Counted from the stretch's first letter, positions 33,390 to 47,099 are shown. The stretch: DNA of 64,000 nt from Chrysopilus asiliformis (GCA_964034945.1 OZ035962.1:82295942-82359941); one strand, 5' to 3'. Numbers and translations: made by a program. Notes: a model not told the origin generated them from the letters alone.

Positions 33390-34798
33390 CTACCAAATAG
33401 AAATAATTGGAAAATAATTTGTGACACCAAAAATTTGCTACGTCAATTAACATGCATTTAACAGAAAGAAACATATGAAACATTTGTCAAAAACCACATT
33501 TTATTTTGTTAAAAAATGTTTGGAAAGTTTGGTCTTAACTCAGTTTTAGTCTACATGACAGTATGTGGGCGACCTTGGCTAAATTAGAAATCAATAAAAA
33601 TAGACAGAAAGTTCTTCACTTCAATGTAAAACTGGTTCAAGGTCAAAGCAAATATTATGTAAAAGTTGCGATTTTTCTTAATTCTTCTTTTAACATTTGC
33701 CATGGGAAGAATTAATTTATCTTAAAAAAAGAAAATATTAGGACAAGCCTTGATTATTCGATTTGTGGATTGGGATATTTAGTGTCAGTTGGCTTATAAT
33801 ACCAAATTTACAACACACCAAATTAAGTAAATTGTATGTTGAAAAAGCACCTACAAGATTTATTTTTGTTAATATTTTCCATTATCTTTGCCTAACATTG
33901 TAGTTTCGGCATAGGCTTTTTTATATAACCACTATATAGCCACCATGAGCGGAAAAATAAATATAAAAATCATCCCCTAATGAAAATTGATTCATTTAAT
34001 GGAAAATCTTACAAGTTGTGTGTTGATTGTATCTGAATCTGCACGCTCAGCTCCATGGATTAATTAACTTCTGATATGCTTGATTGGTGGTCGTGTATTA
34101 ATCCATATAAGTAAAAATGTCTAGATATTTACAGGGGCCTAAAAGATACTACATGGTATAGATTTAATATACAAAATCTGCGATAGTACGAGATTAATGT
34201 TTGTTTATGTACTCTTGTATATGTGGTTTTCCTTCCGGCTTAATTTAATCTCAACTCGTATCTCTATGGTAAAACACACCATAGAAAATTTGCTACCAAG
34301 TTAAATTAAGTTTCAATACATGATAATTAAAACTGAGTAAATTTCGGTTTACATTTCAACAAAATAATTACTTTCAATACAATTTAATTATCACCAACAT
34401 ATTTGAATTTCGGTATTTTCATATATGAAGTTTTCAATTTCAGAGCCTTTCTAATATCATATCCGTATTCAGTTTTCAGCGTAATTAATTTCAATGAGGA
34501 AATTCAAGGTCAATTAGGAAGTAATTTAAAGCTCAGCAAGTAATTAACATGTTTTAAAGGCTAAAGGATTTCTTTCTAGCATTTAACGTTTCTGTTACGG
34601 CGCGCAGGTGTTCTCTGCACACTCAACTGAAACCAAGTATTAAATTATATTTTTGTTCCATTTTTTTTTTGATAATTTACCAATGGTTGCGCTGAGCACT
34701 CCGCACTATACCATATCAAAGAATGCAAGAGTGCGATAATTTAGGCTTATGTTCTTCTCTCACGATTATGCAAGATCAAAAAATATCCAACCAAAAAT
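33390..34798. other. low-copy AT-rich sequence
   Basis: No gene or repeat recognised. Confidence 0.5.
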
Positions 34799-35269
34799 AA
34801 TGTATAACACAGACGATTCAAATCAAATAAATCATTTTAGAAGAAGCATGAATTTTTCAATCAAAAACTTAATACCCCATCGCCACGTGTTCAGCTAAGG
34901 CACAAACCAGAAAATACTCGCGTCACTTAAAAGCACAGTAGACACAAAAGTTTGCGCTGTTGTCTAATATGCATTCGTTAAACCACATTATTTTTTTCCA
35001 CTGAAAACAAAAAAAGGCTAACATTTTGAAGTAAAAACTTAGAAAAAATGCTCGAGTTGTGGTTTTTTCCATTTTTAAAACCTGCTGGAGAAAGAAGTAT
35101 CGACTGCTGAGGAACATGCAATCAACAACGAATGAATAGAAAAAATATTTGGCAACAAGGGATAATTATACTTAAGCTTTCTTATAAAGCGGCTATCTTC
35201 TGGTTTGTGCCTTAATTCATGGTTCTTCCAAAATGATTTGTTTGATTTGAATCGTCTGTGTTATACATT
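34799..35269. mobile_element. MITE with long (about 54 bp) inverted ends
   Basis: The left end reads AATGTATAACACAGACGATT and the right end inverted reads the same, continuing through CAAATCAAA, AAATCATTTT and GAAGAA with few mismatches. A second inverted block, AGGCACAAACCAGAA, lies inside at both ends (about 34899 and 35199). The 471-bp element is non-coding. Confidence 0.8.
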
Positions 35270-37839
35270 GCTTTTGATCCAACACTTCATACTCCAACAC
35301 ACATATTTGGCATACTCATCACACAATATCCACCAAATCTGAAGTCTACAGCCCAACTCGACCTAAAACTTAATTTTATTTTTACATCTATTCACAACTT
35401 TTCTACACTTACCGATGTTCACATGGCAACATTTTTTTTTGAGCCGAGATCCATCATAATGTCTAGTCATATCACTCTTTTTTACGTTTTGTGTATGTAT
35501 TTGTATATCGCCGTCAAACTACCGCCAGCCGCCGGTCGAGAATGTTCCAAAATTTCACCTCAATCGGTCGAAAAGTTTCCACAGTAGGGGTTTTTTTTGT
35601 TAGCGTGTTTTTAAAAAATCTGAAGAAAGGAGGAAAGGAGCTATAAAAAAGGCAGTTTTCGGATACTCCCTGCCCCCCTCTTGGGCGGACATTTCGCAAT
35701 ATTTTGTATAAAGTTTTGTATTGCCTTCACACTACCGTCCTGACTAACAGTGTGACGTTTTTTATGGACAACCCTAACCATCTTTTTCAAAAAAAAAAAT
35801 CAAATAATTTTAAAAATTGTTTAACGTTTTCTCCACAACTTTTTTTTGGATTCTAATATAAAATATATCTTTTTAAGTTTACGAAAATTAATATGATTTT
35901 AAATAATTCTATTTCTATTCGTCATTATTATTATAATTATAATTTAGTAATTTTATTTCTACACCCACAATAAACTTTGTATGAATTTATGGTATTTTGA
36001 TTTTACGCCGCTTAGAAAACTTTTGAACTTGGAAGTTCAACGAATTTTATTCACAACGACCTTCAGATATATTATTAAATTTTAATGAATATTGGAAATA
36101 TCTCTTTAATAAAATAAATTTTCTATACACGTTGAATTGGAATTGTATTTTTAGAATTTTGTGCGCAAAATTAGCAAATTTCACACATGATTGGGTTGAA
36201 AATTATTCGTTCCAAGTGTTTTGAATATATTTAAATGAGTCTGCATGAAAATAGACTGTCAACATATCCTTTCACATCCTTGAAGATTTTTTTTATAGAG
36301 CTCGAAACACATTAATGTCAATCAAATAATGACGGAGATGAAGTTTTTTTATAGAATGCCGATTGAAATGCCAAGAAAACATGATTTTTCCAGACCATAT
36401 GAAATTCGTACAACGACATTCCATTCCTTCTTCCTCCCATTCGTATACAACATTTCCTAGAAATTCCGAAAAACCGTAAAGCAACACATCATTATCGAAA
36501 GATGAACACATGGAAAAAATATTTTACCAATAGTCGAGTCGATAAGTTCTTTACATGATTCTTCTGAGAAAATGAAAATTTTTCCGATAAGCCAACCTCA
36601 TCACAAGTCCCCCTCAAGCCAATAAATATATTAAGACTGGAATTTCACTTCACAGCATTTCATGGTTTGTCGCCCATTCATTGTTTAGGGAAAACTCGAT
36701 CAATGACAACCTCTCATTTTCCAAGATAAATCTTCACTCATATGCTTAGTGGTAGTTTTCCTGTATATTAGGAGTATAGTGTAAGCAATCAAAAGCCACA
36801 GCGTCTAAGAATCTCATAAAGACGTTACTGAAATATTCCAGATTCATCATCAATCAAACCCATCATCATTTAGTTTTTCGATTTTGCGGAAAACTACTTG
36901 CCAACATGAAAATTTATGATGATGTGGACTGGAACGGAAAATGCGATGTGAAAATCATGAGACAAGGAGGCGGTACGAGGCTTTGAAGCAATTTGCGGTG
37001 GTTAATTTTTGTCATGTGGTTGGCGTTTTTTATACTCAATAGAACCAACTATTTGCCTAATTGCTTAAAGTAAACGAAGAGAGAAATTATAGGAAAATAT
37101 ATATTAATGAATTCTTTACAAATTTAAACTCCATGCGGTTTTCTGAGTGCGGTTTTCTAAGTATTAACTTTTTTAGGTCTTTGATATGTTAAAAGATTTT
37201 TGCGATCGATTTAAAAAAATCTTGAAAGAAAAATATTAAGAAAAATAATTCTCTAAAATTTGTGAGGAAAATATTAATGAGCATGAAAAGGTCATACGGA
37301 AATTATAATTTTCCGGAAAGGGTCATACGGAAATTATAATAATAAGCATTATCTGCTTATACGAAGTTTAAGAAAAATAAATCAGAAAAAATCTAATTTT
37401 TTTGCTATCTCCAATTTTTTTCAAGATTTACTCTTTCCAAGCAACATTTAACTAAACTGTGATGTTTACGGTTGACTTATCGTCGTTTGAATCCTGATTT
37501 TGACCATTTGCCTACATTTAGCCGTTCATATGACCGAAAATATAATCCAAGCGATGATATATTATTATTAAATATGTCAAATGATAAAGTCACGGTTAAC
37601 ATAAATGCTTCTTAATAATAATTTCCCAAAATTTCTGTTCAAAAAATAAGTAGTTTTGGAGAAAAAAATTAAATATAAATTTAAAAAAAAAATTGTAGCT
37701 CCGTAACGGGTTAACGGATTTTGATGAAACGAATCGGACTCTGTTCTTTAAAAGGCTTAGTTTTCAAAAAAAATTAGGTATAGAAAAAAAAATTATGTAT
37801 AAGGGACCGTTAGAAGAAAATTAAGCTTTTAAATGGGAA
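35270..37839. other. low-copy AT-rich sequence
   Basis: No gene recognised. Frames at 35258-35587 (plus) and 36293-36511 (minus) show no motif. A 20-base word, GGTCATACGGAAATTATAAT, occurs twice at about 37291 and 37321. Confidence 0.45.
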
Positions 37840-38165
37840 AGGGGGAAAGAAGTGGCCCTATTGAATTTCGGTATATAGATAAGTTATGTTAAATTTAATT
37901 CTACTTTAATACATTTTTCAATATGATTCACGTTTTCGAGAAAATTGCAAAAAACTGTTTCGTTTGTATGGGGAAGGGGGAAAAATTGGTCCAAGTTTGC
38001 GCGTTCAAGAACTTAGTCGAGCCATTTACGAGAAAAGTAACTATACAAAATTTCAAGTCTCTAGCTCCATCCTTTCGACAGTTATGGTGTTCACGAAAGA
38101 ACGGATGGACATGCGGAAATCAAAATTTTTTGTCATCCCTAACACCGTGTTACAAACGGTATACT
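37840..38165 (-). mobile_element. DINE-like Helentron repeat, family H3, partial copy
   Basis: It matches the H3 body: TTTCGTTTGTATGGGGAAGG, the TTGCGCGTTCAAGAACTTAG block, CAAAATTTCAAGTCTCTAGC and ACAAACGGTATACT at the outer end. The stem-loop end is missing and the GACA tract is reduced to GGATGGACATGCGG. Confidence 0.65.
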
Positions 38166-39565
38166 AAAATCTAAAATACTCCTCTAAAAAATCTCGAAAG
38201 TAGCCACACTTTTTGACATGGGTTGAGAACGAATTGAGATATTGCCTTAACTCTTTAGAAATAGTAAAATCCTAGAGGTCACAAAATTCAAATAATTTCC
38301 ATCACAAAATAAGGGCGGATGAGTGCTACAGGAATTCAACCTTTTTAAGGGGGGTATGAATCTAAAAGGGGGTGGTAAACCCATCATGCCATATATTTTT
38401 TGAATCTATTATTCGAGAGCTTTCAGATACCAAATGTCCTCCTACCTCCTATAAAAAAAAATATTTAACAAACTTTGTGAGGGGAAGAGCAGGGGGACTA
38501 AAATGCCTATTTACGATAAAGGACACTTTGCCATTTTTTTCGGAGAACCCAAATTCACTGTTTGGTGTTGTTGCTTCTTTTGAACTTTTGTGTGAAGGAG
38601 CGATTTTCATTATAAAAGAACATAAGCATAAATTCTGATATGGTATGGTGCGGGGTGCTTAAGACAACTAAAAAAAAATGGAACAGAAATATAATTTGAT
38701 AATCGATTTCATTCGGGCGTGCAGAGAACATCTTAGAAGAAACGTCACTGAAATCGACAATTCTTAATGTTACTCCGATTACCGTCTGTGGCTTTATTGC
38801 AACAAGGACTGACTTCAAGCTCCGGAGGTATCGAAAAGAAAGTGAAAAAACACCTAAGATGTTTAGTCTATTTTAAAGGCATAGACGTGGGCCTAACGCG
38901 ATAGCCAAGGACATACAATCCCCTAGAAATAGAATCCTAATTACGAAACGATGCCCTATTCTCATTGAATTTTGGATATCAAACTTTTCACTTGTTATTA
39001 CCCTAATGAGCAATTTTTGAAAAATTACACATATTTCGTATCAAGGTTACAATTGCCAATTAATCCCTAATTTAAATATTTTCCGTTATCCTTGGATAAA
39101 TCCCTTGTACACATTACGTTACGCTTCGAGTCCTTGCATGTTTCTAGGCCAACGGAAAACAAAAAAAGTACACCGGAATTATTCATTGAAAGTAACGAAA
39201 TTTTTGAATAATTTATTAAAGGATCGTTTGTGGAGAAAAAGTGAAATTAACGAACCCTAATTGATTATAAATAAGTTAAAAATTCAACTTTAGGCTATGG
39301 GGGCAATTTTCGAGACCAATGTTGACATTTTCCCCGACTTTTCCAGTTTTTGGAAAAACATGTTTTTTTTTCTTTTCAGATCCGAAATAAAATTGAGTTT
39401 GTCGATGTGGCGACGCCGACGTTTCCTTTTTCAATGGTTTTCATTTCGGTGGATGTGTGTCAGGAATAATAAAATGGTAATTTGATCTACATTCAAGGAA
39501 CTTTTGTGAATAATTCATTCAATTTTCGATTGACATTTTGATTTCATGGTTTCAAACGAAAATAT

Positions 39566-39607
<42 letters not shown>

Positions 39608-40620
39608 CATTTGTTTTTTGAAGATTACTCCAACGTCCGTATGAATTTGATATACATATTTATTTATTTATTATTAATTTGACAAATATTTTTTCATAGC
39701 AAAATTCTTCCCAACCACTTTGCCTCAAGTTCTTACCTTCTTCAAAAAAAAAAAAAATGTTGGCTACCATTTTTCGGGGCAATTAATTAATTCCTTAGCA
39801 AAGTAAGATTGTCCAGAAATGAGGGAATAATCCCTTCGTTTGCCCTGAAGAACATTTCACTCATCATAAATTTAAAACAGCTGGAATTAAACAGTAAGAC
39901 CCATGTCAGCCAGGAGATGGATTTCCAAATATTTATGTCAAAGTTTATTTTTTGTTATGTCGACGTTAGTGTTTTACACACGAATGAAAATACAGCTCTT
40001 AGCCTTATGAAATACACTTTGAGATGGCAGTGTTGGTCGAATAAAAATGCGTGCAGGAATTTCGTTTCTTACCTTATTTAAAATTTTAATCGAAAAATTA
40101 TTTGACAACAAATTTTTTCTTGTGAAGGAACTTTTTCGGTATGATTTATTGCTTCTGCTGTATTTCCGGCACTTCTTATTATGGATTTTTCCTTTATTTT
40201 GACGATTTTTTTCAATAAAAACGTCGCGTGAAAGAAAATTAAAACACGATGACTTGACTGGAAACGGAAATTTATGATTTAATTTTGCGAAATTCCATTA
40301 TTTGTTTGTGGTATGGTATGGTTATGAATTCAATTTTATGAAGTGATTTTAGTATTCAAAAAAATTCAACTTTTTTTGGAGGTAAAATGCGTGAAAGAAG
40401 AGTTTTTTTTTTTGTGGAAAAGAATGAACCTAAGGAGTGGTCTATAAAATAGGTTATGCTAATTTTGAACCCCCTCCCATCGTCCCATGTAACGCTTTTT
40501 CGCGAATTTTTGTACGGGATTTAATAGCGCTAGCCTACAACCACATACTTCCTGTCTCCTAAATGTCTCACATATTTAATGAACATAGCTGGGGAAGAGT
40601 GTAATTTGTTATGACAACTT
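38166..40620. other. low-copy AT-rich sequence with a (TA)n tract
   Basis: A (TA)n dinucleotide run occupies about 39569-39606. Several 60-90 codon frames (for example 38372-38638 and 39809-40081) show no motif. No gene called. Confidence 0.45.
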
Positions 40621-40658
40621 TTTTGAAAAAGAAAACCGTATCTAAAAAAACGAAAAAA

Positions 40659-40723
40659 CGTAACGAAATAAAATTTGAATTTCGTTATGTTACATAACGA
40701 AATTCAAATTTTATTTCGTTACG
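40659..40723. repeat. perfect palindrome, 32-bp arms
   Basis: Arm 1 at 40659-40690 begins CGTAACGAAATAAAATTTGA and arm 2 at 40692-40723 is its exact inverse around a single central T. TAACGAAA/TTTCGTTA words continue on both sides and reappear at 42180-42300, so this may be part of a foldback-type element spanning roughly 40640-42300. Confidence 0.85.
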
Positions 40724-40816
40724 TTATTTCGTTTTGCAGCGATAAAAAAATCATTTCGTTACGTTATAAGTGAAAACTAAAAAAATGAACTTTAATAATG
40801 GGTTATTTATCACAAA

Positions 40817-40933
40817 CCCAAGCAACCAGATAAGGCATAATGCCTTAGATTAGGGCGTAGTGTCTTAAAAAACGACCAATTTTAAGACACCACGCCCTAA
40901 TCTAAGACATTATGCCTTATCTGGTTGCTTGGG
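40817..40933. mobile_element. hairpin MITE, CCCAAGCAACCAGATAAGGC family
   Basis: 117 bp, almost entirely inverted repeat. The left arm runs CCCAAGCAACCAGATAAGGC then ATAATG and CTTAGATTAGGGCG. The right arm is the inverse with two or three mismatches. A related single end, CCCAAGTAACCAAATAGGGC, occurs at 63710-63729. Confidence 0.8.
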
Positions 40934-41052
40934 AAGTAATTCAGTTCAATTTCCATAAAAATAAATTCTATAAAAAAATTAATAAACTTAACAAAAACAA
41001 AATTCAAAAAAAAAAAAAACAAAAAAGCTGAAATAGTGATTCCTAAGTTAAA

Positions 41053-41700
41053 ACATAAGAAAAGCTACAATTGCCAATCGTCAAATACTCTATATGATGA
41101 CAGACAAAATATTTATTTAAAAAAATCCATTTGTATAGGAGATGGGGGAAGCAGTGGTCCGATTAGATTTTGATGCATGGATGAGTTATGTAAAATCCTA
41201 TTTTAATTTTTTATAAATTTTTCAATATGACTTACCGTTATCGAGAAAATTGCAAAAAACTGCTTTGTCTGTATTAAGAAGGGGGAAAGGAATGGTCCAA
41301 GTTTGCCCGTTCAACAACTTAGCCGAGCCATTTGCGAGAAATCCATCTGTACAAAATTTCAAGTCTCTAACTCAATCCTTTTGAAAGTTATGTTGTTCAT
41401 AGACAGATAGCGGACAGACAGACAAATGGACAGACAGACAAATGGACAGACAGACTGACGGACAGACAGACTGACGGACAGACAGACTGACGGACAGACA
41501 GACTGACGGACAGACAGACTGACGGACTGACGGACAGACGGACAGACAGACTGACGGACAGACGGACAGACAGACAGATGGACAGACGGACTACTTCTGG
41601 AGATACCAAAAAGAAAATATATTCGATACCAAAACAGTTGCTTAACCCGTTTGGTACATGTTTTTTTCTATGGGGGTTAAAAATACTCTCTATACAAATT
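41053..41700 (-). mobile_element. H3, copy with GACA/GACG microsatellite
   Basis: The stem-loop end starts CATAAGAAAAGCTACAATTG, the subterminal repeat CTCTATATGAT is at 41088-41098, the body carries AAGTTTGCCCGTTCAA, and a (GACGGACAGACAGACT)n tract of about 190 bases lies at 41401-41592. The outer subterminal repeat is degraded, so the upper edge is approximate. The minus frame across the tract is an artefact. Confidence 0.75.
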
Positions 41701-42310
41701 AATGATGTTTAAGTTATCAGTATTCATTTAAAACAAACAAAAAAAAATTAAATTTTTTTTATTTTTTACAAATACGTCCACTGTAGTCCAGCTTTTTACA
41801 CAAAAAATCAAAATTGGGTCACAAATGCACTTAAAGGTGCACTGAATGAGAATAGAGTGTTGAAAATAAAAAAATAATACGTCAATTCAAATTTTTAACT
41901 GCATCAAAATACCGAGATTTTCTTTTTTTACGTAATTTTTAATGGCATCAAAATACCGAATGGGTTAAGAGATTTTCTTTTTTTACGTATCTCCAGAAAT
42001 GGTGTGAATCTGGTCAAAACAAAGTCCGATTTAGAACCAAAATATGATTAAAAATACTACCCTAGTGTTTTTAATTATATTTTATGCAAATGGTAGGTCT
42101 GTGGGGTTATACGTGATTAACTTTTGTGTAACATTTCACAAAAAAAAACAATAAAAAATAAAATAAAGCAAAAATAAATAACGAAAAAACGAAATCATTT
42201 TTTTCGGTTTTCGTTACGTTTTTCGTTATTGTAACGGAATTAAATTTCTATAACGTTATAACGCAAAATTCGGGAAAAACCGGAAAATCGTTATTTCGTT
42301 GGGTTTTCCC

Positions 42311-43311
42311 ATCCCTGCATTATATACGTAAACATGCTTTCCCGGCATGTTTTTGGGACATTTAATTGTTGCAATTTCGCAATTCGTGCAAATAGTGTCT
42401 TCATTTTACTTTGTGCGTAATCGAGCAATGCCTGTACATATCATTTTTTTTAAATTCAGTTTTTGACTCACTCAGTATCACAAGTAGGTATATTTTCGAC
42501 CTCTAGATAAATAGCAAAACTATTCAACTTTTTTCCTATAGCAAAAAAAATGTGTTTTTGACCAAAATATGCATTTTATTGCTATATTTTTTCTTGATAA
42601 TTCAACAACACAATGAAGCATGATTTAATAAAAGTTTATCTGAAATAAAAATGAGTTATGATTTTTTTTATCATTCGACAGAAAAAGTTTCCAAAATATG
42701 AGGCGGATAATTCAAGAGATAATTTTTCACTTTCAATTTCAGTTTGTTTTTATTTACTTGTGCTGATGATAAAGAATATTTTGCTTGCGAACCTAAGTTT
42801 TGCTTATTAATGGAACTATTTTATTTTAAATTTTATTAACCAAGCTTTCATTTTACTTCCGTTTATAAAACGTCAGTGAACTTGATTCGAATTTATGTAA
42901 CAACTATGTTATCATAATTTTTTTAATATCACTTGGTGACTGTGAGAATAAATTAATAAGTGATAAAATGTTTACCAATTTGTGCCTTAAAAATTGTACA
43001 TTTACATGATAGTCAAAATAATCAACAACAAAGGTGTGGATAATTTTTAATAGCAATTTTTTATTCACCTTTCGTATTATAATAAAGATCTTAAAATCAC
43101 TTCAAAAACTGAAATCATAACGGAGCCCCGCACACCCCCCGTTTGCAGTTTTCCACCAATTTTGTTGTAGGTTTTTGTATTTTAAAGTTTTTATGTTCCC
43201 GTATTGACTGCGTATTGACTCCGATTTTGACTGCGATTTTGAAAATCTCTGATTGGAGTTTTACAATCTAATTGGATTTTTAAAAACTGGCTCCAATTGG
43301 ACTCTGATGTA
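42311..43311. other. low-copy AT-rich sequence
   Basis: Nothing recognised. Confidence 0.5.
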
Positions 43312-43560
43312 CAGTTAAAGTCCTCTAACTCGAATTGTCTGCTGCCATCAAAATCGTTTCGAGGTAGAGAAATTTCGAGTTAGAGAAATTGAAACAATTT
43401 TTTAAATACATGTTGTATGTCTATTTATTCGTTTTTAGAAGTTTTTAAAACAAACTAAAAATTTAAAGAAAAATTGAAGGGAGCTCAAAAAAAAAGGTTT
43501 AAAAATTCGAGTTAGAGGAAAATTCGAATTACAGGGATTTCGAATTAGAGGACTTTAATT
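43312..43560. mobile_element. Tigger-like MITE
   Basis: The left end reads CAGTTAAAGTCCTCTAACTC after a TA. The right end inverted reads TTAAAGTCCTCTAATTCGAA. Subterminal ATTCGAGTTAGAG words repeat inside. The right CAGT cap is worn. Confidence 0.7.
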
Positions 43561-43828
43561 TTTTATTTGTCTCAATAGGGTAGAGGGGGAAACAGTGGCT
43601 CACTTTTTTCCGATTTTGGACGTTGTTTCACTTTTGCTAAAAAAGGATCTGTGCTAAATTTCAAGTTTCTGCCTCACTGTGTTCTCTAGTTTTGTAGTGC
43701 TTTTGTCCAATAAATTTTAAAAAATTTAATGAATTATGATATTTTCTAACCGCTAGGTGGATTTATCTATGTGTTAAATATATTATTGATCGGTTTTTCT
43801 CAATGTAACATGTAAAAGTCTGGTTTAA

Positions 43829-43996
43829 CCCTTTTGATCCGGAAAGCCGTTGAAGTAAATATAGCTATTTTTTCATACTGAAAACCGCCAAATGCACAAA
43901 GTAATACCGTTACAAATAGTATAAACTACATTTTGAAAGTCAGGTTTGTTTAAACATAGACCTGGACATACACGTGCCGTTCCGGATCGAAAGGGT
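43829..43996. mobile_element. piggyBac-like MITE with TTAA duplication
   Basis: Ends CCCTTTTGATCCGGAA and, inverted at the right, CCCTTTCGATCCGGAA, with TTAA at 43825-43828 and 43997-44000. 168 bp, non-coding. Confidence 0.85.
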
Positions 43997-44000
43997 TAAA

Positions 44001-44514
44001 ATATTCTTCAGACAAAGTCGAAATAAAATCGTATAATGTCAAAAAATTCGAATGTTCGAAAAAAACCAATTTTATTAAATTTAATATTTATCAAAGTGAA
44101 ATCGTTTAATATTTTCCATAATACCGCATGGTGTTACACACATATATCAGCGTCAATTTGGCCCTTTTCCAGTTCATTGACTAAAATGACCAAAAAACCT
44201 CAATTATCTTTGGTCGATTGGATAAAAATTACACATCAGTGCTTCAATAATATGAGAAAACATTTCATTTTTGATTCCAATTTTTATATCTAAATACCTA
44301 CATATATATAAACATATAAAAATATTTTTTATTAAATATCGATTTTGACATTTTTTGTGAAATGAAGATTAAATGGTTACTATTGGAGTGGGTTAGAATT
44401 CGCAATTTAACATATTGTTATATTTCTTGAACCAGAAGTTTTAAATTTGGAGGAAAGCGATTTTTTGATTTAAAAATTTCATGAAGTTTTAAAAATCAAA
44501 TATAATTTTTTATG
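44001..44514. other. AT-rich intergenic sequence
   Basis: Nothing recognised. The plus frame at 44036-44293 has no motif. Confidence 0.45.
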
Positions 44515-45715
44515 CTCTATATGATAGATCATACAGAAATATATTAGATTAAGTATACCGTTTGTAACGCATCGAACTAATCATCGGACACAAAAATGAA
44601 CTACACCAGGGTATTAGGGATGACAAATGATTTTGATTTCCGCATGTCCGTCCGTCAGTCTATCTGTCCGTGAACACCATAACTTTCGAAAGAATTGAGC
44701 TAAAGACTTGAAATATATCGGGTCTTTCAATAAGGATATAACAATTTTGTATTTAAATAAAACACAGAATAATTGAGATATCGGGTTGATATTTATTCCA
44801 GGTGTAGTGCTATATTTAAGTATGAAATTCGATGTCGTTCATGTGCCCACCGCGAGCACGTTTGCAGATTGATTCTTTGGAGCCAATTTTCCACCACTCT
44901 TCCACACATATCGGCCGGAACGTTGGCAATTTCGCGTTCGATATTGTTCCTGAGCTCCTCTAACGTTGTTGGCTTGTTGGCATAAACCAACGACTTAACA
45001 TAACCCCATAAAAAGAAATCCAACGGCGTTAAATCGCATGAGCGAGGTGGCCATTCGACCGGACCATTTCTCGAGATTACACGATTACCGAACTTCTCCT
45101 TCAATAGATCAATTGTTTGACCAGCTGTGTGGCATTGCTCGTTCGTGAACTTCACCATGATAAAAATGTGAACCTTGACTGACGTTTTAACATTGCCAGA
45201 TCATAAAAAAAGTTTTAGGGTGCGTTTTTATTAAAATACAAAATTGTTATGCCCGTATTGAAAGAGCCTTTATTTGCGTTTCTCGTAAATGACAAGGCTA
45301 AGTTCTTGAACGGACAAAATTGGACCATTCCTTCCTCCCTCTTCCATATAAACATTTTTTTTTTGTAATTTTCTCGAAAACGGAAATTCATATTGAAAAA
45401 TTTATTAAAGTAAAATGTGTTCATAATAGGATTTTACATAACTCATCCATATATCAAAATCCAATCGGACCACTGTTTCCTCCTCCCCATACAAATGGAA
45501 TACTTTTTTTTCTATTTTCTCGAAAACGGTGAGACGTATAGAAAAATTTATAAAGGTAAAATCTGTTTAGAATATGATTTTAAGTAACCGTTCCATACAT
45601 CAAAATCCCTCTCCTATACAATTTAATTTAATCTTTTTTTAAATAAACATTTTGTCTGACATCATATAGATTATTTGACGATTAGCCCCTGGCAATTGTA
45701 GCTTTTCTTCTACGA
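44515..45715 (+). mobile_element. H3, complete copy interrupted by mariner MITE C
   Basis: The 5' subterminal repeat CTCTATATGAT is at 44515-44525, then TATACCGTTTGTAACGC and GTCCGTCCGTCAGTC (44646-44660). The body is interrupted by 44718-45270 and resumes at TTTGCGTTTCTCGTAAATG. The 3' subterminal repeat ATCATATAGA is at 45661-45670, followed by GGCAATTGTAGCTTTTCTT, the end shared with H2. Confidence 0.8.
44718..45270 (-). mobile_element. mariner-derived MITE family M, copy C
   Basis: Ends TCGGGTCTTTCAATAAGG and, inverted at the right, AAGGCTCTTTCAATACGGGC, with TA at 44716-44717 and 45271-45272. It has the longest open remnant of the family: a 121-codon minus frame from 45158, MVKFTNEQ joined to CHTAGQTIDLLKEKF, PPRSCDLTPLDFFLWGYV and NKPTTLEELRNNIERE. 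The fusion skips most of the helix-turn-helix and the first two catalytic aspartates, so the product cannot transpose. The deletion joint is the same as in copy A. Confidence 0.9.
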
Positions 45716-47099
45716 AAATATTTCAAATTCGGAAAATCGATACATATGCCTTTTTTAGGCAAGAAAATCGTTAAATATTATGTATTTCTTTGTGACTGTC
45801 TACAAAATATATCACGCGAAGTAGGGGTGACCCCTCGTCCTCCCTTCTTCTAAATCCCCTAATTTTGCTTTTTTCCATGGAATTACCCACCCACAACAAT
45901 TTAGTTTTGCGACGTAATTTTACAACACCACTAAAGTTCTATTTTTTTACTGCACAAGTTTATTCGAGTAATCTTCCATTTCGGCCAGTGTCGCCCGTTT
46001 GCAATTCTTAATTTAATAACAATCGCTTGATTTGTTTTATAGCAACTTTTTGATACAAAGAATGGATTTTTTAATTCGATTTTCAAAACAAACATTACCA
46101 AACGGAATATCCATAAGGGCGTATTAAGAAAATCAACGTCTCTTGGAATACTCGCATATCAGTTACGGAAACAAGACATAAAACGATGTAATGACCATTT
46201 TACTCTCACTGTATTATTTTAGAATGGAAATCTCAATGGGATGTAACATTTTGCAACATTCAAAAATGCTCAAGGCATAAACACGGTCCTTAAAACGGTC
46301 GTTTACTTAATGATCGTCCTCATATGGTTAAAATTCGCTTTATAGACGAATATAAAAGAAATTAAAAACCATTTCTGCCGGATCATGTCGCCAACCCAAA
46401 AGACCAGAAAGGTGTTCCGTTAACAGTGCCGGAAAGCAAGGACATCATACTGTTTTCCAAATGATGACTTAATATGAAACCCGGCATGGAAGGATTTCGT
46501 ATCTCTCATCTGACTAGTAGAGAAATTGAGAAAATATTCCTACTCTCCCGAAACGGGTTTTATTTCCTTTTTGATTCACATGGAATTTATGCTGTACGAA
46601 TATGAATATCAACTCACCCGGAATGTTGCAGCAAAGAGTATTTTGTGGAGACTTTTTCCCTCGCCAACCAGAATGAAAGTCAGAAACAGTAGCAGATCTG
46701 AATGGTTTCGAAATTCGTACCAGCAAGCAGTGCCGTGGATAATAAACTAACAACCTGTGGAGCTTATTCGAATTTCCCGCCATCGTTGGCCGGGCCTGCC
46801 TCTTGCGGCCGGATATTGTGGGTGCGATGGAATGGAGATGAAGAATGAATCTGATGAAGGCATTCATCATGGGTTGGGCACATGGCAGTCAGTCCCTGCT
46901 TGGCGGCTATCCCGGAATCCCGATTCCGGATGATGATGGCGGTGGGTGGCGGGCGCTCAACGGCCGATGAGGAACAGAAGAACACAGGAACCGGGTGTTC
47001 TTGATTCAGTACAAAATCAACCACCGGATAGTATACACGGCGCGGCGGCGGCAACTAGTAGTACTCTTTTTTAATCCTTTCGCAATAGGAATTGGCAAA
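45716..47099. other. low-copy sequence, GC-elevated at 46370-47060
   Basis: No repeat family recognised. The stretch 46780-47060 is noticeably GC-richer (GATGGCGGTGGGTGGCGGGC) and has overlapping frames on both strands. The minus frame at 46764-47054 lacks any motif. It may belong to the upstream part of the LTR element whose primer-binding site lies at 47447, or to host promoter DNA. Confidence 0.35.

Noticed and set aside
41397..41609. 70-codon minus frame of LSVRLSVS repeats
   Set aside because: Translation of the GACA/GACG microsatellite in an H3 copy.
46514..47054. Two minus-strand frames of 96-118 codons
   Set aside because: No domain; they lie in GC-richer DNA where long random frames are expected.
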